60,639 nucleotides of DNA from Deltaproteobacteria bacterium. Its GTDB lineage: Bacteria > Desulfobacterota > Desulfobaccia > Desulfobaccales > 0-14-0-80-60-11. The translations under genes and the position numbers were made by a program. This document shows, piece by piece, positions 42,919 to 52,116 of this stretch (its first letter is position 1; every line of letters begins with the position of its first letter). The stretch spans positions 1-60,639 of the forward strand of contig JASEFS010000022.1 of assembly GCA_030018495.1 (NCBI GenBank), written 5' to 3'. The notes under the pieces are model-generated. The model saw only the letters and a list, made by a program, of their open reading frames with translations. It was not told where the DNA came from and did not search any database.

Positions 42919-44136
42919 CTAAATGGCATCAACCAGATAGCCGCCCTCCTCCAAAAATTCCCGGACCGCAGGGTAGCCCAAGGCCGTCACGCGCCACTCC
43001 CCGTGCTCCAGTTCAACCAGACCGGCCGCTCGAAGTTTATGCAAATCCTGTCCCAGAACCGCGGCCAGACCCGGCAGCAGTTCAGGCAGCAGCCGGTTGG
43101 AGACGCCGTTATGGAGGAGCAGGGTGTGCAGGATGAGGGCAAGCTGGCCCCGGTTTTCCTCAGGGATGCCAGGCAGATTAAGATTCTCCCAGGGGGTTAC
43201 CCAAATGGTCTGCTCTTGCTCTCCGGAATCGCCGCCCCCATCATCATTTTTCGGACCCGGGGTAAAACGCAGGCTATGTCGCCAGATGCTCCAGGCGACC
43301 CCGGGTATTCCCCGGCTGTAAGCCGCCAGCTTGGCAAGGAAGTCGGCTTCTTTTTCCTGGCCGCTCTCATCAGCCTGGACCGCGGGCGCCATAACAAGCT
43401 CTCGGTTAGGCAGACGAAAGGCGCGAGGAGCTTCGTCCGCAAAACGGGTCAGACTTTGGAACCAGCGCTTCAGGCGGTTGCGATCGAAAGGCGCCGGAGC
43501 TAAAGGTGCAGGCAACACCAAGTCAATTTGCACCGCTTTGTGCAGGTAGGCCCAGGCCCAGGAATTGCAGGCGACAAGGGTGGCCCGCCGCCGGGAGGAG
43601 AGCTTTTCCAGCAGTTCTTTGACCGGCTCCAAGCCCTTATGGTGGCGCAGATAACATTTTTCCAGACAAGGGATAACCCAGGGCGACTCATCAGCGGGGT
43701 CAATAGCATTCAGCCAGTCCCTGGCCCCGGTCAGGAGCTGCCCGGCTGCCGGGGGTTCTATCACCCGCCAGTTCTTGTCTGCCCCCCAGTAACGTACCGT
43801 GAAACAAGTGCCGCTGTATGGCGCTCCCACAACCGCGTGCAGCGGCTCGAACTGGCCCCCTGACTTCAGCCAATCCTTGCACTCTTCATCCAGCGCCGGC
43901 TCGGCTTCCCGCCAGTCGGGCTCCCCGACGGCCTGCTGCAATAAGTCCTTGGCTATCGGGTGCAATTCAAGCTGACCGAATCGATTTGAGGGAACTTTGT
44001 CGTGCAGGCGAAGCCGGTCCCATAATCCCCAAAATCCTCGCCTCACTATTTCCCTGGTCAACTCCGGGGGCTTGGCGTATCGATCCAGCGGGATAAAGCT
44101 CCACAAGGGAGAATTATTTGCGTCTTCCGGCGTCAT
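42919..44136 (-). CDS. MscS-linked protein with degenerate P-loop, function unknown
   Basis: The 405-residue cytosolic protein contains HAVVGAPYSGTCFTVRYW, positioned like a Walker A motif, but the essential lysine is replaced (GAPYSGTC, 104-111). A later segment, WVIPCLEKCYLRHHKGLEPVKELLEKL and VACNSWAWAYLHKAVQI, resembles ATPase-like proteins encoded beside MscS channels. The last 120 residues look like a winged-helix pair (LLPELLPGLAAVLGQDLHKLRAAGLVELEHGEWRVTALGYPAVREFLEEGGY). It may sense or gate the channel without ATP hydrolysis; that is speculation. Confidence 0.6.
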   Translation of the reverse strand: MTPEDANNSPLWSFIPLDRYAKPPELTREIVRRGFWGLWDRLRLHDKVPSNRFGQLELHPIAKDLLQQAVGEPDWREAEPALDEECKDWLKSGGQFEPLHAVVGAPYSGTCFTVRYWGADKNWRVIEPPAAGQLLTGARDWLNAIDPADESPWVIPCLEKCYLRHHKGLEPVKELLEKLSSRRRATLVACNSWAWAYLHKAVQIDLVLPAPLAPAPFDRNRLKRWFQSLTRFADEAPRAFRLPNRELVMAPAVQADESGQEKEADFLAKLAAYSRGIPGVAWSIWRHSLRFTPGPKNDDGGGDSGEQEQTIWVTPWENLNLPGIPEENRGQLALILHTLLLHNGVSNRLLPELLPGLAAVLGQDLHKLRAAGLVELEHGEWRVTALGYPAVREFLEEGGYLVDAI

Positions 44137-44300
44137 GGCTGAAAGTCCAGATCGGCTGTATGGGCCGGGGAATCGCAGGCTCCATTTGCCATTACCTTTT
44201 CTGCACCACGATTAACCTTTTTTGCCCTTCGGGCAGTCTCCAATGGCCCGGCAGACCTTAGCCCGAAACTTTCACGGCTTTTTTGGGCAGGCCTGCCGTC

Positions 44301-46022
44301 TCATTTTCTGTGCAGCAACTTCTTGAGCTGCGGCCAAGTCCGGGTATTGAGGACATCTTCGGGTTCCAGCCAACCCCGGCGGGCCTGGCCCACGCCGAAG
44401 CGCATGAAGTCGAATTCCGCGGTGCTGTGGGCGTCCGTGGAAATGGCGATTTTCACCCCCATGTCCTTGGCCAGCTTGCAGTACACGTCGGAGAGGTCCA
44501 GCCGGTCCGGCTGAGCGTCCAATTCCATGAAGCAGCCCCTTTCCTTGGCTGCTTTCAGGAGCGCCTCCACATCCACGTCCAGGGGGGGGCGCCGGTTGAT
44601 GATCCGATCTGTGGGGTGGGCCAGGATATGGAAACAAGGGTTGTCCATAGCCTTGATGATGCGCGCCGTCATCTTTTCCCGGGGAAGGTTGAGATTGTAG
44701 TGCACCGCGCCGATGACCACGTCCAGTTCCTTGAGTATGTCATCCGGCAGGTCCAGGGAACCGTCCTCCAGGATATCCACTTCAATGGCCTTAAGGAGGA
44801 TGATGCCGCGGCTTTGCGCATTAAACGAGTCGATTTTTTCTATTTCTCTGGCCAGGCCCTCGGCATCCAGGCCTTTGGCCATGGTGACCCGCTTGGAATG
44901 ATTGGAAATGGCCAGGTAAGCATAGCCCCGTTCCTCCGCGGCTGCGGCCATCTCCTCCATGGTATTGCGGCCGTCGGTCACCTTGGTATGGGCATGGAGA
45001 TCGCCCCGGATATCTTCCAGGGTGATCAATTGCGGCAGCCTGCCCTGTTGCGCCGCTTCTATTTCGCCCCGGTTTTCCCGCAATTCCGGCACGATGTAGG
45101 GCAGGTCCACCGCGGCAAAGACTTCTTCTTCCTTTTTGCCGGAGACGCGCTTGTCGTCCTTGAAGACGCCGTATTCATTGATCTTGAGCCCCTTTTTGAC
45201 GCCCATTTTGCGAATCGCGATATTGTGGGCTTTGGAGCCGGTGAAATAGTGGAGCGCCGCACCGTAACTTTCCTGGTCCACGACCCGCAGGTCCACCTGA
45301 AGGCCGGAGCGCAGCACTACGGTGGAGCGGGTGTCGCCGTGGGAGACCACTTCCCTGACATCTTCATAGTTCACAAACGCATCCATGAGCGGGGATCCCC
45401 TTTTACAGGTGGCCAGGATATCGATATCGCCCACGGTCTCCATGCGGCGGCGGAAACTGCCCGCCGCGATGACTTCTTCTGCGCCCGGTACGCGCTTGAG
45501 GCGCTCCACCAGGGCTTTTACCAGGTCCTCCACTTCGATCAGCTTGAAGCGCTTTCCCGCTGCCGCGAGCTTTTCCAGGGATTCCGCGATTTTTTCTTCC
45601 GTCTTTTTGCCAAAGCCCCTTAACCTGCGGATTTTCTCCTGCTTGACGGCTTCCCGCAGATCTTCCAGGGTTTTGATGTTCAATTCTTTATAGAGCGCCA
45701 GCACCCGCTTGGGCCCCAAATCGCTGATAATCATCAGGTCCGCCAGTTCCATGGGGGTCGTCTTTTTCAGTTCCTCCAATTGCGCCAGGGTGCCGGTTTC
45801 GACGATCTCTTTGATTTTCCCGGCCAGGTCTTTGCCGATGCCGGGCAGCTCGCAAAGATCCTCCCCCCGCTCCACCATATCCGCAGCGCTCCGGGGCAAT
45901 TCCGCAATGGTCCGGGCTGCGGTGCGGTAAGCCCGGATGCGAAACGGATTGGCGCCCTGGATATCCAGGAGATCGGCGATCCTATTGAAGATTTCGGCGA
46001 TGTCGGCGTTGTGCACCGGCAT
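44301..46022 (-). CDS. polX: DNA polymerase X family protein with PHP domain (PolX)
   Basis: Bacterial PolX fills gaps in base-excision repair and carries a PHP exonuclease/AP-endonuclease domain. The HhH domain (1-100, including ELPGIGKDLAGKI) is followed by the nucleotidyltransferase core with GSFRRRMETVGDIDIL (188-203, metal ligands D199 and D201) and VDLRVV. The PHP domain starts at DLHAHTKVTDGRNT, continues with AISNHSKR and HPTDRII, and ends with ISTDAHSTAEFDFM. Length 573 aa is standard. It is the last gene of the ATPase-treT-polX run, 33 bases after treT. Confidence 0.95.
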   Translation of the reverse strand: MPVHNADIAEIFNRIADLLDIQGANPFRIRAYRTAARTIAELPRSAADMVERGEDLCELPGIGKDLAGKIKEIVETGTLAQLEELKKTTPMELADLMIISDLGPKRVLALYKELNIKTLEDLREAVKQEKIRRLRGFGKKTEEKIAESLEKLAAAGKRFKLIEVEDLVKALVERLKRVPGAEEVIAAGSFRRRMETVGDIDILATCKRGSPLMDAFVNYEDVREVVSHGDTRSTVVLRSGLQVDLRVVDQESYGAALHYFTGSKAHNIAIRKMGVKKGLKINEYGVFKDDKRVSGKKEEEVFAAVDLPYIVPELRENRGEIEAAQQGRLPQLITLEDIRGDLHAHTKVTDGRNTMEEMAAAAEERGYAYLAISNHSKRVTMAKGLDAEGLAREIEKIDSFNAQSRGIILLKAIEVDILEDGSLDLPDDILKELDVVIGAVHYNLNLPREKMTARIIKAMDNPCFHILAHPTDRIINRRPPLDVDVEALLKAAKERGCFMELDAQPDRLDLSDVYCKLAKDMGVKIAISTDAHSTAEFDFMRFGVGQARRGWLEPEDVLNTRTWPQLKKLLHRK

Positions 46023-46055
46023 TATTCGGCTCCGACGCGGTTCAGGTTGGCTCCG

Positions 46056-47276
46056 TCAGCCCAGGAAACGGTAAATGGTCTCAAAGGAGCCGAACAAATC
46101 CAAATATTGTTCCAGCAGGCGGGTCAGCAGGAATTTTTGCTTCACCGTCTCTTTGGCCTTCTTTCCCATCTCCTCCCGTTTTTCCCTGTTTCTGATGAGC
46201 CAGGCGATTTTCTCGGCCGCCTGTTCCACAGAATCCACCAGAAAGCCGTTGACGCCGGTGTCTATCTGGTAGCGGATGCCGCCGACGTTGCCGCCGATAA
46301 CGGCTTTGCCCTTCCACATGGCCTCGGCCACAGTCAGGCCGAATCCTTCCCGAATGGATTTCTGGAGAACTACCGTGGCCCGGCTCTGCAACGCGTTCAC
46401 CAGGGCCGTGTCCTGGACGCTCTTGATGATGGTGCGCTCCTCTTGCTGATCAAGAAGAGACTCATACACTTGGGGGCCTTCCGGGTCGTCCGTGGCCACA
46501 TTTCCCAGGAGCACCAGGGTGGCGTCCACTTCTTTTCTGGCCAGCTTAAAGGCCCGGATCACTCCTTCCGGGTCTTTCCAGCGGTCAAAGCGGGAAACCT
46601 GCACCACCAGGGGCAGGTCGGTGGGGATGTTATGGTGCTCCAGCCTTTCGTCCTTCTCCGCCTCGCTCAGCTCCCGGTTGATGGTGGTAAAGGGGTCAAT
46701 GGCCGGGAGGAAAAATAGCTGCGGCGTCTTAAGGTTTTGCCGGTATTCCTTGAGACTGAAAATCACCGCATCGAATTTTTCAATCATGGGGGAAAGATAA
46801 TTCCATAATTCCCGATTGGGGGCGGTGAGGTCCACATGACAGCGCCAAACCCAGGGTCCCCTTTTTTTGTAGTGGTACACCATCGGGAGGGGCTGGGGGT
46901 CGTGAATTATGACGAAATTGTGATTGTCCAGGTGATTGCGCACTGCATTTTCGTAAATCACCTCCTCGTAAATCCGGCACTTGCGCTCGGTGAGATTGAT
47001 CTCGCCGCCCTGGAGCGCGTTGTGCATTTTCTTGGTGATGCTGAAAAAGTCCGGGGCTCCCTGGATGACCCGCCAGCCGGTCTTGATGCCGACGCTGTTC
47101 ATGAGCAGCGTCAGGGAGGTGAGCAGTTCGGCCACCCCGCCGCCGTAATAGGTGGAATTCACATTGGCCACATGGAGGTGCTCGAAGGCCCGCGCCTTGC
47201 TTAAAATGCGATCCACCGCCTCGCTGCCGATGTAAGGCTCGTAGTCTTGTACTTGGGTTAGTCTGGGGGTAAACAT
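46056..47276 (-). CDS. TreT-like trehalose synthase glycosyltransferase (GT4)
   Basis: TreT makes trehalose from a nucleotide-glucose and glucose. The N-terminal domain has the family start (FEHLHVANVNSTYYGGGVAELL, and later DPQPLPMVYHYKKRGPWVWRCHVDL). The C-terminal GT-B half has QVSRFDRWKDPEGVIRAF and the sugar-nucleotide motif EGFGLTVAEAMWKGKAVIG. Length 406 aa fits. ATG 47276 is supported by AAGGAG upstream; the frame remains open into the atpG region but is not similar to anything there. It is likely cotranscribed with the ATPase genes. Confidence 0.85.
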   Translation of the reverse strand: MFTPRLTQVQDYEPYIGSEAVDRILSKARAFEHLHVANVNSTYYGGGVAELLTSLTLLMNSVGIKTGWRVIQGAPDFFSITKKMHNALQGGEINLTERKCRIYEEVIYENAVRNHLDNHNFVIIHDPQPLPMVYHYKKRGPWVWRCHVDLTAPNRELWNYLSPMIEKFDAVIFSLKEYRQNLKTPQLFFLPAIDPFTTINRELSEAEKDERLEHHNIPTDLPLVVQVSRFDRWKDPEGVIRAFKLARKEVDATLVLLGNVATDDPEGPQVYESLLDQQEERTIIKSVQDTALVNALQSRATVVLQKSIREGFGLTVAEAMWKGKAVIGGNVGGIRYQIDTGVNGFLVDSVEQAAEKIAWLIRNREKREEMGKKAKETVKQKFLLTRLLEQYLDLFGSFETIYRFLG

Positions 47277-47338
47277 GCTTTCTCCTTGGGCTTTTGAGAG
47301 GCCGATGGCCCCGCCGCCTGTGCCTCGGGATGGCGGCC

Positions 47339-48229
47339 CTATTGCTGTTGCTCGGTGAGCGCGGTAAATCCTGCGACGATGTCCAGAAGTTCCTCGGTGA
47401 TGCTCATCTGGCGCTGCCGGTTGAAAAGGGCCGTGAGTTCGGCCAGGCGTTCCTCGATATTGCGCTCCGCCCCCTGCATGGAAGCCAGCCGGCTGGCATG
47501 TTCGCTGGCCAGAGACTCGGCAAAGGCCCGGTACAGGGAAACAAACAAATGCTGGTGAATCAGAGCCGGCAGCAACCGCTCCCAGGGCATGGTGAAAGTG
47601 GGCAGGACCCGGGTGGGCCATTTCTTTTCCTTAAAAGTCTCGAGCCACCATTCCTCCACCGGCAGGAAATGCTGCGTGTGGGGGAGATAGGAGGCTCCCC
47701 CCAAATGCCGGCTGTAGATGAGAATGACCCGATGGATTTTGTGCGCGCCCCAGCGCTCCAACTCGCTAAGAATTTTCCGCACCTGGGAGCCGATGCCTTC
47801 GGCTGAGGCAGGCACCGGCACGTAGTGATCCACCACTTCCCCGGCGCCGCTCAGACGATCGGCGAGGCGCAGCCCCACAGCCAGAATCTTCCGGTGTTGC
47901 CGGTCATAGCCAAGGCCGTCCAGGGTCTCGATGGTATGGGTGAAAATCTGCTCGTTCAACTGGCCGCACATCCCCTGGTCTGAACCGAACACCACCGCGC
48001 CCAGATAGGGCGAGGGCCCGGGCTTAATTACCAAAGGCATATCCCGGGGCTGGTTCTGGATAATTACTTGAAACCCCAACTCCACGGTATGGAAGTAATC
48101 CCTGAGGGCTTTCACCGCCTGCTCGTACTGCCGGATGCTCACCGCGGCCAGCGCTTTCATGGTTTTGACCAGGGAATGCAGGTCTTGCGCGGTTTTGATT
48201 TTGCCTTTGATGTCTTCCAGCGTGGGCAC
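47339..48229 (-). CDS. atpG: N-type ATP synthase gamma subunit
   Basis: The gamma subunit is the central rotating shaft. The N-terminal helix MPTLEDIKGKIKTAQDLHSLVKTMKALAAVSIR and the C-terminal helix LASMQGAERNIEERLAELTALFNRQRQMSITEELLDIVAGF match the coiled-coil pair of F-type gamma subunits. The central domain is divergent, as in N-ATPases. Length 296 aa is normal. It is the last ATPase gene, separated from atpA by a baeRF-like gene. Confidence 0.93.
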   Translation of the reverse strand: MPTLEDIKGKIKTAQDLHSLVKTMKALAAVSIRQYEQAVKALRDYFHTVELGFQVIIQNQPRDMPLVIKPGPSPYLGAVVFGSDQGMCGQLNEQIFTHTIETLDGLGYDRQHRKILAVGLRLADRLSGAGEVVDHYVPVPASAEGIGSQVRKILSELERWGAHKIHRVILIYSRHLGGASYLPHTQHFLPVEEWWLETFKEKKWPTRVLPTFTMPWERLLPALIHQHLFVSLYRAFAESLASEHASRLASMQGAERNIEERLAELTALFNRQRQMSITEELLDIVAGFTALTEQQQ

Positions 48230-48269
48230 GCCGGCCTCCTCAGGCCTTCTTAAGCTTTTCTCGTCAAGC

Positions 48270-49418
48270 CTAATATCGGAAAACCGCCGCGGCGGGGGGC
48301 CCGTCGGGCACCTGCCCGGCTTCTACCGAAAAAACCTGGCCGCCTTGCATGAGAGTGTGGATGGCCGCGACATCCATCAGATCCTGGGAGCCCGGTTCTT
48401 CCTTTTCAAGCAGCCGGATGTCAGCCGTGGCCGCCTCAAAAGAGCCCCAGACCTGTTGACCGACGGCCACGAACAGGGACTCGACCCGCCCGTGATAAGC
48501 CGCGGGCACAATTTCCTTGAGGTCGTGGGAAGCTTTCCCCGTGCCTGCCAGTTGCCGGTACTTGGCGGCCGCTTCTTCCCGTAGCCGCTGAAAATACGGC
48601 TGCACCACCGCGCAGGCCCGCTGATGCAGTTCCGCCGCGCTCAAGCCTTCGGGACTTCCGGTAAGGCCTTCTTGCAGCAGATTGCTGTATGAGTTGGCTT
48701 CATGATAAATGGGCAGCAGGTAGTCAACTCCGGCCAGCACCAGGGGGGCCTGCTCTTCCCGGAGCATCGAGTGCAGACTCCGGTCCACCTGTTGAAAGAA
48801 GCGCAGCAGATTGCTCTTGGAGTCGTCGGTACCGACGCCGTGGCCGTGGAAAATCGCGGGCCGGTCGCCGCTGGTTTTCTGAGTGCCGGTGTGGAACTGC
48901 AGCTGCTTTTGCGGCTCGTCATACTTCAAGGCCTCGGCCAGGCTGCGGGGCATGCCCTCCACCTCCACTTCGCTGACGCTGAAACGGGAGGCCTGGAAGA
49001 ACCTGACCTCGTTCTGGCTTAAGGCCAGGATATATAACTCCCCTCCTCCCAAGAGCTTCAACAGGGGTTTGAGATGAAACCGTTCTCCCACCACCACCAG
49101 TTCCGGGAAGTCCACCGGCAACGGATATAAGCGCTCAAACTCCGGCGCCAGGAAAATCGCCAGCCCGTCCTGCTGGCCTTTCCAGAAGACCATATGTCCG
49201 AGCAGCTTTTCGGCCGGGTCCAACAGCTTTTTGGCCTCCGGCGAGCGCAGGCCCCGGGAGGTCAGAGATTCCTCCGACTTGCGGAGCAAATTTTTCAACC
49301 TCAGGCGATCTTGCTGAATTTCCATGGGAACGCGATGGGTGGGCATATAGATGGAAATGCAGGGACCCGGCCTGGCTGCCGCCAGGTCCTTCAGCTCATT
49401 TTTGATAAAAACCTGCAT
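48270..49418 (-). CDS. baeRF-like protein (archaeo-eukaryotic release-factor-related family)
   Basis: The protein resembles the bacterial eRF1-related (baeRF) proteins: ARPGPCISIYMPTHRVPMEIQQDRLRLKNLL at the start, FLAPEFERLYPLPVDFPELVVVGERFHLKPLL, then LYILALSQNEVRFFQA. A glycine-histidine loop, HGHGVGTDD, precedes LLRFFQQVDRSL and PLVLAGVDYLLPIYHEANSY. The family is suspected of acting on stalled ribosomes, without proof for this subgroup. It is inserted between atpA (104 bases upstream) and atpG (40 bases downstream), not a usual ATPase position. Confidence 0.7.
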   Translation of the reverse strand: MQVFIKNELKDLAAARPGPCISIYMPTHRVPMEIQQDRLRLKNLLRKSEESLTSRGLRSPEAKKLLDPAEKLLGHMVFWKGQQDGLAIFLAPEFERLYPLPVDFPELVVVGERFHLKPLLKLLGGGELYILALSQNEVRFFQASRFSVSEVEVEGMPRSLAEALKYDEPQKQLQFHTGTQKTSGDRPAIFHGHGVGTDDSKSNLLRFFQQVDRSLHSMLREEQAPLVLAGVDYLLPIYHEANSYSNLLQEGLTGSPEGLSAAELHQRACAVVQPYFQRLREEAAAKYRQLAGTGKASHDLKEIVPAAYHGRVESLFVAVGQQVWGSFEAATADIRLLEKEEPGSQDLMDVAAIHTLMQGGQVFSVEAGQVPDGPPAAAVFRY

Positions 49419-49522
49419 ATTATTTTCCTCCTCAATTGACGAGGGCCCGTTTGGTTGCCTGCGCCGGGCAGAATTTCGTGATTGCGGGCTCAGTGCGCGA
49501 CGTCATCAAACCTGCGGGATTC

Positions 49523-51052
49523 TCACTCGGTTTGGACTTCTTGGCCGGCCGCCTGCAGTAAAGCTTCCCGATCCTCATCAGCAAGCTTTTCCCCCGCGGC
49601 AATGCGCTGGCATACTTCCGGCAGTTTCCGGGTGGCGGCCCGCCGGATGTCCTGCTCGGCCGCGGCGACCTTTTCCAGGGGCAGTTTATCAAACACGCCG
49701 CCGGCTGCGGCCACCAGGACCGCGATCTGCTCGGGCACCGGGATCGGCGCATACTGCGGCTGTTTCAAAATTTCCCGGATTCTCCGCCCCCGTTCCAGGG
49801 TGCGGCGGGTGTCTTCATCCAGGCGGGTGCCGAAGCGGGCAAAGGCCTCCAGTTCTTCGAACTGTGAGTAAGTCAGGCGAAGATCGCCGGCCACCGCCCG
49901 ATAGGCCGCGAGCTGGGTCTTGCCGCCTACCCGGGAAACGGATTTTCCCACGTCCACCGCGGGCAGGATGCCTTTCTGAAACAACTGGGGCGATAAATAA
50001 ATCTGGCCGTCGGTTATGGAAATCAGGTTGGTGGGGATATAGGCCGCGATATTCTGGGCCTCTGTTTCCACAATGGGGAGCGCGGTGAGCGAGCCGCCGC
50101 CGAATTCTTCCCTGAGATGGGTGGAGCGCTCCAGGAGCCGGGAATGGATGAAAAAAATGTCCCCTGGATAGGCCTCACGCCCGGGGGGCCGGCGCAGCAG
50201 CAGGGATAACTCCCGGTAGGCCCTGGCATGCAAGGTCAGGTCGTCATAGACCACCAGGACGTCCCGACCCTGCTCCATGAAATACTCCCCGATGGTGGTG
50301 GCCGCGTACGGGGCGGCGAACTGAATCCCCGGCGGGTCCTCGCCCGTGGCCGCCACCACCAGGGAATAGGCCATGGCGCCGTGCTGCCGCAGGTCAGCTA
50401 TGGCTTTGGCCACGGCCGCGTTTTGTTTGCCGATGACGCAGTAAATGCAAAGGACGTCCTGGTCTTTTTGATTGATGATGGTGTCCAGGGCGATGGCGGT
50501 TTTGCCGGTCTGTCGGTCTCCGACAATGAGCTCCCGCTGGCCCCGCCCGATGGGAATCAGGGCGTCCACCACTTTGAGGCCGGTTTGCAGCGGCACAGTC
50601 ACTGGGGCCCGATCCAAAATGGCCGGAGCATCGCGCTCCACCGGGCGGCGCTCCACGGCCCTGATGGCGCCCCCGCGGTCCAGGGGGCGGCCCAGCGGGT
50701 CCACAACGCGGCCGAGAAGATTTTCCCCCACCGGCACGTCCAGCACCCGGCCGGTGGGATGCACTTCGCTGCCGGCGCGCAGCTCCTCGCTTTCGTCCAG
50801 CATAATGACGCCGATCTCGTCCATATCCAGGTTAAAAACCAGGCCCATAAGACCGCCGGGAAAGCGCACCAGCTCTTCGGACTTGACCCGGGTCAGTCCG
50901 CTCACCCGGGCGATGCCCTGGCCCACGAAGACCACCGTGCCCACTTCCTCGACGGCCAATTCGGCCCGAAAACGCTCCACGCTCCTCTGAAAACGGGAGA
51001 ATGCGTCTTCCAGGAATCCTTCCAGGCATTTTGCGGTTTGTTCAGGTGACAT
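49523..51052 (-). CDS. atpA: N-type ATP synthase alpha subunit
   Basis: Alpha subunit of F1. The P-loop is GDRQTGKT (178-185), followed by a nucleotide-binding core with [18 protein letters not shown] and the conserved region [50 protein letters not shown] is present. Length 509 aa is standard. It lies 10 bases after atpF. Sequence and operon order place it in the N-ATPase class, a laterally transferred F-type enzyme that usually accompanies a separate housekeeping ATPase. Confidence 0.96.
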   Translation of the reverse strand: MSPEQTAKCLEGFLEDAFSRFQRSVERFRAELAVEEVGTVVFVGQGIARVSGLTRVKSEELVRFPGGLMGLVFNLDMDEIGVIMLDESEELRAGSEVHPTGRVLDVPVGENLLGRVVDPLGRPLDRGGAIRAVERRPVERDAPAILDRAPVTVPLQTGLKVVDALIPIGRGQRELIVGDRQTGKTAIALDTIINQKDQDVLCIYCVIGKQNAAVAKAIADLRQHGAMAYSLVVAATGEDPPGIQFAAPYAATTIGEYFMEQGRDVLVVYDDLTLHARAYRELSLLLRRPPGREAYPGDIFFIHSRLLERSTHLREEFGGGSLTALPIVETEAQNIAAYIPTNLISITDGQIYLSPQLFQKGILPAVDVGKSVSRVGGKTQLAAYRAVAGDLRLTYSQFEELEAFARFGTRLDEDTRRTLERGRRIREILKQPQYAPIPVPEQIAVLVAAAGGVFDKLPLEKVAAAEQDIRRAATRKLPEVCQRIAAGEKLADEDREALLQAAGQEVQTE

Positions 51053-51062
51053 AGGCTCTCTT

Positions 51063-51821
51063 TTACGTTTCTTCCTCCAGGGCCGAGCGCAGGTCTTCTT
51101 CCAGGGACTCCAGGTAATGATCGAGGCTCCAGGCGATTTTGTGCCCCGGAATTTTGAGTTCTATGCCGGAAATTACCTCCGGTGATACCCGGTAGTTAAG
51201 TTTTATATTGTTGCCGCTGTGTCGGCGGAGAATTTCCGCAATGGTTTCTTTGGCCTCTTCGGACAGCTCAAAGGAGCTGACGATCACTACATTCCGGTCC
51301 CTCTGCAGGGTTGAATGGAGGACGTGAAGCTTGTCTGCATCGATCTCTTTGAGACGCTGGCTGAAAATTCTGACGATGTGCTCCTCCAAATCGGCATTGG
51401 CCAAGTCGGCCAGGGCGCGACGGGCCACTTCGAAGACCAGGTGCCCGGCCCGCTGTCGCAAATCCGCCAAAAAGGCGTCCTTTTCCCGGGCCAGGGTTTC
51501 ATGCCACCGGGCCTTGGCCCTGTCCACCTCTTCCCGGGCCTCCCTGAGGAGCTTTTTGCGTTCTAGTTCGGCCTCTTCTCTGGCTTGGGCCAGCATCTGC
51601 TCCCGCTTTCTTGCCAGTTCCTCATTCTGCTTTTGATACTTCTCCAGTTCCTGCCTGGCCTCCTGCTCCCGCTCCAGGGCTTCTTCCAGCCGGGCGGCGA
51701 TTTTATCTTCCCGTTCGCGCATGGCCCGGGTGATGCGCCCGTAAAGGAAATACTTGAGGATTCCCACCAGGACCAGGAAGTTGATAATCTGCGCGGCTAC
51801 GGTAAACCAATCGATCAGCAA
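51063..51821 (-). CDS. atpF: N-type ATP synthase b/delta-like stator subunit
   Basis: This stator subunit has an N-terminal membrane helix ([24 protein letters not shown]) and a long coiled coil rich in E, R, K and A (about 30-150). It continues into a delta-like C-terminal domain ([35 protein letters not shown]). N-ATPase operons lack a separate delta gene, which fits. TTG 51821 is the most likely start because the conserved sequence begins there, 14 bases after the atpE stop; the longer frame overlaps atpE. Confidence 0.88.
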   Translation of the reverse strand: MLIDWFTVAAQIINFLVLVGILKYFLYGRITRAMREREDKIAARLEEALEREQEARQELEKYQKQNEELARKREQMLAQAREEAELERKKLLREAREEVDRAKARWHETLAREKDAFLADLRQRAGHLVFEVARRALADLANADLEEHIVRIFSQRLKEIDADKLHVLHSTLQRDRNVVIVSSFELSEEAKETIAEILRRHSGNNIKLNYRVSPEVISGIELKIPGHKIAWSLDHYLESLEEDLRSALEEET

Positions 51822-51835
51822 GGCTTTATTCCCCG

Positions 51836-52102
51836 CTATCTGATGAAATGACTCCAAAAGGGATTGGCGAAAATAAGAATCATGGAAACCACAAAGCAAT
51901 AGATCGCGGTGGATTCGATCATGGCCAGCCCTACGAACAAGGTGCGCGTGATGGTCCCGGTTTCATCCGGCTGCTGGGCGATAGCCGCCAGAGCCTGAGC
52001 CACGGCCCGCCCCTCGCCCAGGGCCGGTCCCACCGAGCCGATGGCGATGGTTATTCCCGCGGTGACGATGGAGGCGATGGCGATAAGGGTGGCGCTTTCC
52101 AT
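51836..52102 (-). CDS. atpE: N-type ATP synthase c subunit
   Basis: The 88-residue two-helix ring subunit has the carboxylate E63 in MIESTAIY, with neighbours S64, T65 and Y68. It also has a second glutamate, E30, in helix 1 (ALGEGRAV). This double-carboxylate arrangement is characteristic of N-ATPase c subunits. The E-S-T-x-x-Y pattern is one associated with sodium binding in other c rings; proton use cannot be excluded from sequence. Spacing to neighbours is 14 bases on both sides. Confidence 0.95.
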   Translation of the reverse strand: MESATLIAIASIVTAGITIAIGSVGPALGEGRAVAQALAAIAQQPDETGTITRTLFVGLAMIESTAIYCFVVSMILIFANPFWSHFIR

Positions 52103-52116
52103 GGATGATTCTCCTC

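Noticed and set aside
44283-45623. 446-codon open frame antisense to polX
   Set aside because: Shadow of polX; no recognisable protein features.
47277-47621. Upstream extension of the TreT frame over atpG
   Set aside because: The extension overlaps atpG and lacks family similarity; a clear ribosome site supports ATG 47276.
51822-51899. Upstream extension of atpF overlapping atpE
   Set aside because: Conserved stator sequence begins at the TTG at 51821; the extension encodes atpE in another frame.
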